Assembly (NCBI RefSeq): GCF_006517175.1
Contig: NZ_CP041186.1
Coordinates: 2,879,001 to 2,943,000 of the forward strand
Direction: 5' to 3'
Length of the DNA stretch: 64,000 bases
Origin: Persicimonas caeni
GTDB taxonomy: Bacteria > Myxococcota_A > Bradymonadia > Bradymonadales > Bradymonadaceae
Shown: positions 16,876 through 23,554 of the stretch, in pieces
Position numbering within the stretch: position 1 is the stretch's first letter
Layout: each line of letters opens with the position of its first letter
The notes under the pieces: generated by a model
Database searches by the model: none
What the model saw: the letters and a program-made list of their open reading frames with translations, nothing else
What the model was told of the DNA's origin: nothing
Made by a program: the position numbers and the translations under genes

Positions 16876-18948
16876 CTACATATACGCCAAGCCCAGCCCG
16901 ATCATGATCCAGTGCCCGCCCACGAAATTCTCCCCGAAGAAGCTCGCGTCGGTGCCGTAGAACACCAGCGGCAGTCGATAGCCCAGCGAGAACTCCAGGG
17001 GCAGCTTCGTCCACCCTTCCGGCAGCGCGGTCATGCTCACCTGCGGGGCGAGCCCCGTAAAGAAGGCGACGTCGGAGTCGAGGCCGCGCAGCCCGGCGAA
17101 GTACTCGGTGCGCGCGTCGATCAGAAAGCGCGCCGACCAGCGCCAGTGAAAGCCGTAGGAGTAGTCGAGGATGAACTGGTTGAGCTGGGCGTCGCCGATG
17201 GTCGAGCGGAGGCCCATGCGGTGGCTGGTGAGCCAGTTGGCGCGGTCGTCGAGTTCGCTCAAGAGCGTCAGGTGCAGGCCGTATTGGGCGGCGGCGCCGG
17301 TGGCTTCGACGCCCAGGTCGAAGGTGAGCGCCTGGTAGCCGAACGACGGCGGGGGCACCGGGATGGAGCCGTGGTGCATGCGGCCGACGACTTGGCCGGA
17401 GCTGTCGTTTTGGCCGGCGACGAGCGTCGGGCGAGCGGGCAAGGTGCGGCAGACGAAGGCTTCGAGGGAGCCGTCTTGCGGGCAGGAGGTGCGGGCCAGA
17501 GTCTTGGGCTCATTGGGGGCGTCGTACAATGTGCCGCCCAGGGCCCAATCGACCAGGCTGGCGGTGCTCGTGGCCACGAGCAGGCCGCGTTGGTGCTGGA
17601 TGAGGCAGGTGGAGACGAGCTCGGGCGGGGTCTTTGGGGCCGACAGGTCGTCCCAGTTGCAGTCGACGGCCTTGTCGACCTGCACCGGGCCGAGCATGTA
17701 CTGGTCGCCGAAGGCCACGAAGGGGTACTCGCCTGTGCGCGTCTGGAAGAGCGCGACGACGCCGTCGCGGTTGTCGGCGTGGTGGTCGTAGCGCACCTCG
17801 CCCAGCTCCTCTTTGGAGCGGATGGTGCGCATGTGGCCGCCGGCGAGGCCGTCTTGCAGGTAGTGCAGCCCGGTGCCCTCCATGACGAGTGAGGTGGTGG
17901 CCACGGCGACGCGGTCGAGGAGCAAACCGGCCTCATCGGGCGACTCTTTCATCTCGGTCAAGAGCTTATCGACCGGGGCGACGAGCTTCTTGTCGGCGCG
18001 GGCGTGCCACTCGACCAGCCGCCGGCGGATCGCCTCGCGCATGACCGCGCAACCCTGCTTCGCGCGCTCCTCTTTGGACAGCTCGTCCCACTCGATCTCG
18101 TCGAAGCCGGCCATGTCGTCGGCCAGATCGTCGAGCTGGTCATCGTCGAAGTCGATGACGTCCTCGCACGTCTTCTTGCCCACCGACACCGCCGCCGAAT
18201 GGAAGCCGAGCCACGAGCTGAAGGCCTGGTCGCCAAAATGCGAGTGATTGCGCAAGACCAGGTCGAGGTAGTGTGGGTTGTCGAAGCTGTAGGCGCCGGC
18301 CGGGTCGGTCGGCCCCTGCGGAATGGGCGCGCGCACCACCGGGCTGAGCAGGTCGGTGGGGATCGCTTCGAGATCGTCCTTCTCGTCGGTGCGTGTGAGA
18401 AAGGTCGAGATATCGTGCTCGACGCGGTTCCACGGCACCAGGTTATCGGTCTCGCAGGCGTCCTCGGCCACGTCGCCGATCACTCCGCCGGCGTCGTCGG
18501 GCTCGCCTGTGAGCCACAGCCACGCCTCGTAGGTGAGCCCGTCGGCGCCGATGCGGCTCAGCCCGCGGATGGGGCCGTATTTGGACATGTGGTCGGGCAG
18601 CGCGGCGTAGTCGCCCAGGCTCGCGGCGAGGTCGCCGCTTTGGTGCGGCGGCGCCTCGAGCCGGTTCAAGCCCGACTCGAGCTGCTTGTAGCCGTCGTCG
18701 CAGTAGGGCTTGTCCCACTTCTCGGGACACGCCAGCGCCAGCGCCAGGTAACGGGCCAGCGTCTCGTTGGAGGTGTCGCCCTCTTGGATGTGCGCGCCCA
18801 GGCGTGTCTGCGCCTCCAGGCAGGCGCGGTCGGTGAAGTAGGTGTGCTCGATATAGTCGTAGGCGTGCGTCGTTGAGGCGCTGAGAACGACGAGGGCGAA
18901 GGCGAGGCCGGCGAGGGCGCCGTTGGCGAATCGGTGCGGCGAAGACAT
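16876..18948 (-). CDS. Secreted zinc-dependent phospholipase C-like protein with C-terminal beta-barrel-like region
   Basis: 690 residues. Signal peptide about 1-29 (THA/YDYIEHT). The mature N-terminus and the motif GLHYLQDGLAGGHM near residue 360, with other scattered His/Asp (NHSHFGDQ, EWHARADKK), resemble the all-helical zinc phospholipase C/S1-P1 nuclease fold, where H-x3-D-x4-H ligates zinc. Residues about 530-690 alternate hydrophobic and polar residues and end LGLAYM, typical of an outer-membrane barrel or its terminal strands. The start at 18948 is chosen for the signal peptide; the longer frame begins with an improbable His-Asp run encoded by the GATC array. Function, probably lipid or cell-wall hydrolysis, is inferred. 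Confidence 0.6.
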   Translation of the reverse strand: MSSPHRFANGALAGLAFALVVLSASTTHAYDYIEHTYFTDRACLEAQTRLGAHIQEGDTSNETLARYLALALACPEKWDKPYCDDGYKQLESGLNRLEAPPHQSGDLAASLGDYAALPDHMSKYGPIRGLSRIGADGLTYEAWLWLTGEPDDAGGVIGDVAEDACETDNLVPWNRVEHDISTFLTRTDEKDDLEAIPTDLLSPVVRAPIPQGPTDPAGAYSFDNPHYLDLVLRNHSHFGDQAFSSWLGFHSAAVSVGKKTCEDVIDFDDDQLDDLADDMAGFDEIEWDELSKEERAKQGCAVMREAIRRRLVEWHARADKKLVAPVDKLLTEMKESPDEAGLLLDRVAVATTSLVMEGTGLHYLQDGLAGGHMRTIRSKEELGEVRYDHHADNRDGVVALFQTRTGEYPFVAFGDQYMLGPVQVDKAVDCNWDDLSAPKTPPELVSTCLIQHQRGLLVATSTASLVDWALGGTLYDAPNEPKTLARTSCPQDGSLEAFVCRTLPARPTLVAGQNDSSGQVVGRMHHGSIPVPPPSFGYQALTFDLGVEATGAAAQYGLHLTLLSELDDRANWLTSHRMGLRSTIGDAQLNQFILDYSYGFHWRWSARFLIDARTEYFAGLRGLDSDVAFFTGLAPQVSMTALPEGWTKLPLEFSLGYRLPLVFYGTDASFFGENFVGGHWIMIGLGLAYM

Positions 18949-19040
18949 CTGCGTGATCACGTCGTGGAGAGACGGAATGAATGACGGTTCACAGATACGT
19001 GAACTCGTGAGCAATGTCGAGAATGGGTGATGTCTACTGG

Positions 19041-19153
19041 AGTCGTGATCGTGATCGTGATCGTGATCGGTTGTTGTCATTCGAGGGGGTGAAACAGCCG
19101 ATCACGATCACGACGACGATCACGATCACGACGACGATCACGATCACGGGATC
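19041..19153. repeat. GATC hexamer array in inverted orientation
   Basis: Eleven GATC sites occur in 107 bp, at 19047, 19053, 19059, 19065, 19100, 19106, 19118, 19124, 19136, 19142 and 19150. The left block is (CGTGAT)n and the right block (GATCAC)n, so the blocks are inverted repeats that can fold into a hairpin around a 31-bp centre. The right block runs into the 3-prime end of the ammonia-lyase gene (stop 19144-19146). It lies between two minus-strand genes. Confidence 0.9.
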
Positions 19154-20712
19154 GTGGGCGTTGTTTTGAGTGCCTTTGCGAGGGACTGGATCTCGGCCGA
19201 CAGTGACCGGTCTTCATCTACGAAGGCGCTGCGCGCCCTCACCCAATGAGCTATATTTTGTGAGCTCTCGCAGAAGTCGTCCCTCTCGAACCCTCCCACC
19301 AATTCGAAGCCCTGCACGAGCACCATCGCCTCGATGGCGAGTACTTCGTAGAGCCGTTCGAGCAGCTGCGAGGCGCGCAGCGCGGAAATGGTGCCCATGG
19401 TGACGACGTCTTGGTTGTTGGCGTTGGTGGGCACCGACTGGATGGAGGCGGGCGACGACTTGGTGCGCATCTCGGCGATGAGGGCGCTGGCGGTGACCTG
19501 CGCGCCCATAAAGCCGCTGTTCAGCCCGGTGTGGTTGCCCTGCATGAAGGCGGGCAGGCCGCCGTTGAGCGTGGGGTCGGTGACGCGGGCGACGGCGCGC
19601 TCGGCGTGCACGGCGAGCTTGATGATGGCGTTGGACAGCGCGTCGGAGGCAAACGAGATGTGCTGGCCGTAGAAGTTGCCGCCGTGGACGACGCGGCCGT
19701 TTTCGACGTCGAAGACGGGGTTGTCGGTCACCGAGTCGAGCTCGCGGGCGACGGTCTGGCCGTGGAAGTCGAGGGTGTCGAGTACGGCGCCGAAGAGCTG
19801 CGGGATACAGCGCAGCGTGTAGGCGTCCTGGGGCAGATCGCGGCCGTGGTCGACGGGGCCGTCGCCAGCCAGATCGAGGCGCGCGGGCTCGTCGGGGATG
19901 GGCTGGAGGCGCGCGCTCGACGCGGAGAGCGCCATCAAGCGCTCGTGGACGCTCCCCTGGCCGGGGTGCGGGCGCAGCCTGCCGAGCAGCGGGTCCCACG
20001 CCTCGCGCCGGCCTTCGAGCAGCTCGGCGTAGAGGACGGCCAGGCGCAGGGCGAGGTCGAAGGCCCTGTCGGTGTCGGTTTGATTGACCAGCGCGAGGCC
20101 GGTCATCGCCGAGGTGCCGTTGACGAGTCCCAGCCCTTCTTTATGGGCGATGTCGAGCGGCTCGAGGCCGACCTCGTCGAAGACCTCGGCCGCCGGACGG
20201 CGTTGGCCGTCGTACATGACGTCGGCCTCGCCCAAGAGCGCCAGGGCCATGTGGGCCAGCGGAGTCAGGTCGCCGCTGGCGCCGACGGTGCCGAGCGAGG
20301 GGATCACCGGCAAAATGTCGTGCTCGAGGCAGTCGAGGATGAGCTCGACGGCCCGCGGCCGCACCGCCGAGGCGCCGCGCGACAGGCTCACCGCCCGAGC
20401 GAACATCAGAGCGCGCACGTAGACCGGGGCGAAGGGCTCTCCGACGCCGGTGGCCAGGTGGTAGATCAGCTTGCGCTGCAGCTCGGCGGACTGGGCGGGG
20501 TCGATATATTGGGTCGCCAGCGGCCCGTAGCCGGTGGTCACGCCGTAGACGCGGCGTTTTTCGGCGACCATGCGGTCGAGCAGCTCGCGCGAGGCGAGCA
20601 TGCGTTCGCGTGCGGCGGGGCTCAGCTCGACGCGGCGGCGGCCGCGAACGACGTCGATGGCTTGTTGGACGGTGACGGAGTGATGCGGGTCGAGTGCGAG
20701 CGCTCGGCTCAT
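19144..20712 (-). CDS. Aromatic amino acid ammonia-lyase, predicted tyrosine ammonia-lyase
   Basis: MIO-dependent lyase that removes ammonia from an aromatic amino acid; tyrosine would give p-coumarate. 522 residues, the usual HAL/TAL length. The MIO-forming Ala-Ser-Gly is at 145-147 in GTVGASGDLTPLAHMA, and the catalytic Tyr56 is in VYGVTTGYGP. The selectivity position is His85-Leu86 (KLIYHLATG), which aligns with H89-L90 of Rhodobacter sphaeroides TAL (NLVHHLASG). Histidase has SH and PAL has FL there. The ATG overlaps the stop of the CoA-ligase gene (ATGA), so both act together. With the PYP-like gene next door, a chromophore pathway is the best reading. Phenylalanine or histidine activity cannot be excluded. 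Confidence 0.85.
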   Translation of the reverse strand: MSRALALDPHHSVTVQQAIDVVRGRRRVELSPAARERMLASRELLDRMVAEKRRVYGVTTGYGPLATQYIDPAQSAELQRKLIYHLATGVGEPFAPVYVRALMFARAVSLSRGASAVRPRAVELILDCLEHDILPVIPSLGTVGASGDLTPLAHMALALLGEADVMYDGQRRPAAEVFDEVGLEPLDIAHKEGLGLVNGTSAMTGLALVNQTDTDRAFDLALRLAVLYAELLEGRREAWDPLLGRLRPHPGQGSVHERLMALSASSARLQPIPDEPARLDLAGDGPVDHGRDLPQDAYTLRCIPQLFGAVLDTLDFHGQTVARELDSVTDNPVFDVENGRVVHGGNFYGQHISFASDALSNAIIKLAVHAERAVARVTDPTLNGGLPAFMQGNHTGLNSGFMGAQVTASALIAEMRTKSSPASIQSVPTNANNQDVVTMGTISALRASQLLERLYEVLAIEAMVLVQGFELVGGFERDDFCESSQNIAHWVRARSAFVDEDRSLSAEIQSLAKALKTTPTIP

Positions 20713-22259
20713 ACAGCTTCCTCGAAGGTGCCGATATCGGGCAACGAGCGCAGCTCGTCGCGAAGAACTTTGCCGGCGCCGTTTCGGGGCAATTCGTCGA
20801 CCACGAAGAGACGCCGGGGACATTTGTACCGCGCCAGAGACTGGGAACAAAACGCCACGATGGCCTCCAGCGAGATTTCGTCGCCCGCATCGTCTTCTTC
20901 GGGGACCACGGCGCAGCAGACCTGCTCGCCCCAGAAGTCGTCGTCGACGCCGAAGACGGCCGCTTCGGCGACGCCCGGCATCTGCCCGAGGACGCGCTCG
21001 ACCTCGGCCGGGTACACGTTTTCGCCGCCGGTGATGATCATGTCGCGGCGCCGGCCGACGATCGTGTAGCGGCCGTCTGCGTCCTGCCGGGCGATGTCGC
21101 CGCTGTGGAACCACCCGCAGCGAAGAGCGCGGGCGGTCGCCTGCGGGTTTCGCCAGTAGCCCTTCATGACGTTCGGGCCGCGCAGGATGAGCTCGCCGGC
21201 CTCGCCGGGCGCGACGTCGCGCCCCTCGTCGTCGACGATGCGCACGTCGACGAACTCGCCGGGAACGCCCACCGAACCGGCGTGCTCGACGGCGTCGCGT
21301 GGGCCGAGCAACGTGGCCATCGGCCCCGCTTCGGTCATGCCGTAGCCCTGCATGAGCGTCACGTCGTGCTCGGCCCACGCCCGGATAAGTTCGGGCGGGC
21401 ACGGCGCACCGCCGACGACGCCGCCTTTGAATTTCCCCATGGATTGGGCCAAGCCACTGTCAGCCTCCGCCTTGGAAAGACTGTCGAGCAAAGCCCGCCA
21501 CATCGTGGGGACCATGAACGCGCAGGTCGCGCCGGAGTCTCGGATGTGGGCGAGCGCCAGGTCGGGCTGGAAGCTCGGCACTAAAATGCTCGTGCCCCCG
21601 GCGAGCAGCAGCGGCCAGGTGAGCACGTTCAGCCCGGCGACGTGGAACATCGGGGCGGCTGCGTAGTTGATGTCGTCGGCTCCGAAGGGCAACTCCTGCA
21701 GGAATTGGGCGTGATTCCACAGCAGGTTGGCGTGGGTGTGCACGGCGCCGCGCGGGGTGCCTGTGCTTCCGCTGGTGTAGACGATGAGCGCCGGAGTCTC
21801 GGGGCCCGCCGGGGCATCCGTGGGCGACGCCAATGTATCGGCCACCATGTGGGTGACGGAATCGTCGAGTGGGACGTCGGCGTCGATCAGCATCACGGCG
21901 CTCGACAGCGCCGCCTCGAAGGCGAGCGTGGCGGTGCGCATCTCGTAGAACATCACGGCCGGGTCGGCATCCTCGATGACCGCGGCCAGCTCGACGGGGG
22001 CCAGCCGGTGGTTGAGCGGGACGAAGACCGCGCCGCGTAGCGCGCACGCGGCCTGCAGGGTGACCAGCGCGATGCGGTTGGGCATGAGCGCTGCGACGCG
22101 GTCGCCCGCGCCGATGTCGAGCCCGGCGAGTTGGGCGGCGCGTGTCTTCGTCATTCGCCACAGCTCGGCGTAGGTGACCTGACGCTCCGGCTCGATGAGC
22201 GCGATCTTGTCGGGGCGTGTGTGGGCGTGGTGTTTGAGCCAGTCGCTGCTGAGGAGCAT
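20709..22259 (-). CDS. Acyl/aryl-CoA ligase, predicted p-coumarate:CoA ligase
   Basis: ANL-superfamily enzyme that adenylates a carboxylate and transfers it to CoA. The 516 residues carry the full motif set: YTSGSTGTPRG (phosphate loop), GYGMTEAG, GWFHSGDIA, the hinge region GRRRDMIITGG and the catalytic lysine in LPRNGAGK. Sequence alone gives a broad ligase class. The 4-bp overlap with a predicted tyrosine ammonia-lyase gene points to p-coumarate as substrate, giving p-coumaroyl-CoA. The upstream leader is C-rich (CCCCAAACCCC) with no clear ribosome site. Divergent from the PYP-cyclase gene, with which it shares a 189-bp promoter region. Confidence 0.85.
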   Translation of the reverse strand: MLLSSDWLKHHAHTRPDKIALIEPERQVTYAELWRMTKTRAAQLAGLDIGAGDRVAALMPNRIALVTLQAACALRGAVFVPLNHRLAPVELAAVIEDADPAVMFYEMRTATLAFEAALSSAVMLIDADVPLDDSVTHMVADTLASPTDAPAGPETPALIVYTSGSTGTPRGAVHTHANLLWNHAQFLQELPFGADDINYAAAPMFHVAGLNVLTWPLLLAGGTSILVPSFQPDLALAHIRDSGATCAFMVPTMWRALLDSLSKAEADSGLAQSMGKFKGGVVGGAPCPPELIRAWAEHDVTLMQGYGMTEAGPMATLLGPRDAVEHAGSVGVPGEFVDVRIVDDEGRDVAPGEAGELILRGPNVMKGYWRNPQATARALRCGWFHSGDIARQDADGRYTIVGRRRDMIITGGENVYPAEVERVLGQMPGVAEAAVFGVDDDFWGEQVCCAVVPEEDDAGDEISLEAIVAFCSQSLARYKCPRRLFVVDELPRNGAGKVLRDELRSLPDIGTFEEAV

Positions 22260-22448
22260 GGGTGGGTAGGGGGTTGGGGTTTGGGGGCCTATGGCCTTGG
22301 TCTTGGATTAGATGCGGTGGGGGTGGGGGGAGTTACATGGGTGGGTTCGCGTGGGGCGAAGGAAAAATTCGCGTGTAACGCATTGTGGTGGCGTTGCATC
22401 TGAGGAATGCACTGCATCTAAGGCGACACGCTGCATATCGGAGTTCGT
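22260..22448. promoter_or_regulatory. Divergent promoter region between ligase/lyase operon and PYP-cyclase gene
   Basis: 189 bp hold both promoters. A direct repeat is visible: TGCATCTGAGG (22395-22405) and TGCATCTAAGG (22413-22423), 18 bp apart, followed by TGCAT at 22432. The core GCATCTAAG recurs before the bilin reductase gene (25834) and, inverted, upstream of the XRE regulator gene (30813). CGGAG lies 6 bases before the ATG at 22449. The repeat may be the operator of a shared regulator. Confidence 0.5.
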
Positions 22449-23486
22449 ATGACGCATTACAAAAAGCCCGACCTCGAGCCTGCCATCCTGGAGGCTTGCC
22501 TCGACCAGCTTCCCATCGGCGCGATCCTCGTCGACGACGAGGGTGTCATCAAGCGGTTCAATCGCTACGAGGAGCAGCTTTCGGGGCGGTCGCGCGAGAA
22601 GGTCATCGGGCGCTCGTTCTTCTCCGATGTGGCGCCGTGCACCAACGATATCGAGCTGGGCGCCCGCTTTCGGGAGGGGATCGAAGACGGAAACCTCGAC
22701 ATCGATATCGAGTTCAGCTTTCCGTACCCGTACAACCGCGTGGCCCGCGACGTGCGCATCCGGGCGACCTCGGTGCACGGCCAAGAGGACCATATCAACC
22801 TGGTCCTCATCGAGGAGATCACCAGCCGGCGCGAGCTCGAGCGTAACAACCAGACGATGATGGCGAGCCTGCGGGCAATGATCGGCGCCGACGCGGTCGG
22901 GGACGCCGACGAGCGGAAACCGGCCGCCACGGTGACCCGCCAGAAGGCAGTGTGCCTGCTGGCAGACTTGTCGAGCTATGCGTCCGTGGCTCGCGAGGTG
23001 GCGCCCGACGAGCTGTTCGGCCTGCTCGATGGGCGCATTCGTCGCGCCGTGGCCGCCATCCACCGCTACGGCGGACATATCGACGAGATCACCGGCGAGG
23101 CGGTGCGGGCCTACTTCGTCATCGAGGAGCGTGAGGAGGTGCACAACCAAGCCTTCTTCAACGCCCTTCGGGCCGCGCGCGACATCACCGGAGAGCGAGG
23201 CGACGCCGAGTTCGAGCTGCCCTTCCGGGTGGGCATCGCCAGCGGCGAAGTCATCCAGGGGCAGCTGGGACGCGACGAGTTCTCCCAAAAGGCGACGGTG
23301 GGGGCGGCCTTTACCGCCGCCAGTCGCCTCGCCTCATTGGCCGGCGAGGCGCAGACGATGATGGCCGCCGACGTCGAGGAGCGCGTGCGTGAGTCGGTGG
23401 GCACCAGCGAGGTGCCGCGCATGCCCATTGTGGGCCTCGATGAAGTCTGGCCGGTCTATCGCCTCGAGCGAGTCGACCTTCCCTGA
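22449..23486 (+). CDS. Photoactive yellow protein domain fused to class III nucleotide-cyclase domain
   Basis: 345 residues, probably cytosolic. Residues 10-124 align with Halorhodospira halophila PYP at a constant offset of 5 through at least residue 93, with no gap. C64 equals C69 (p-coumaroyl thioester site, DVAPCT), E41 equals E46, R47 equals R52, S45 equals T50 and F37 replaces Y42; the following FREGIEDGNL also matches. A helical linker (125-160) leads to a class III cyclase fold (165-330). There Asp173 is kept, but the other metal Asp is Glu217, the substrate Lys is Glu213, the adenine Asp is Ala286 and the Asn is Thr289, while Arg293 is kept. Output activity is thus uncertain. Divergent lyase/ligase genes could supply the chromophore. 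Confidence 0.88.
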   Translation: MTHYKKPDLEPAILEACLDQLPIGAILVDDEGVIKRFNRYEEQLSGRSREKVIGRSFFSDVAPCTNDIELGARFREGIEDGNLDIDIEFSFPYPYNRVARDVRIRATSVHGQEDHINLVLIEEITSRRELERNNQTMMASLRAMIGADAVGDADERKPAATVTRQKAVCLLADLSSYASVAREVAPDELFGLLDGRIRRAVAAIHRYGGHIDEITGEAVRAYFVIEEREEVHNQAFFNALRAARDITGERGDAEFELPFRVGIASGEVIQGQLGRDEFSQKATVGAAFTAASRLASLAGEAQTMMAADVEERVRESVGTSEVPRMPIVGLDEVWPVYRLERVDLP

Positions 23487-23554
23487 AGTTTCGCGCGGGC
23501 AACACGCCGCCGGCTACCTTTTTCGAGCACCAGTCTCGAGCACAAGGCTTGAAA

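Noticed and set aside
16276-17014. Open frames of 100-190 codons through the 43-bp array on both strands
   Set aside because: The period is not a multiple of three, the frames merely reflect high GC and few stops, and no start context or domain is present.
18949-19080. His-Asp-rich N-terminal extension of the phospholipase-like protein
   Set aside because: The HDHDHDHD run is translated from the GATC hexamer array; the signal peptide starts at 18948.
19144-20712. Calling this gene hutH (histidase)
   Set aside because: No hutU/I/G genes nearby; the selectivity pair is His-Leu as in tyrosine ammonia-lyase, and the partner gene is a CoA ligase.
20713-21402. N-terminal extension of the ammonia-lyase frame
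   Set aside because: The extension is an Arg-rich shadow of the CoA-ligase gene; the ATG at 20712 with ATGA overlap and family start is correct.
22449-23486. Ordinary PAS-adenylate cyclase without chromophore
   Set aside because: The gap-free match to PYP including the Cys and Glu of the chromophore pocket, plus adjacent lyase and ligase genes, make PYP the better call, though attachment is unproven.
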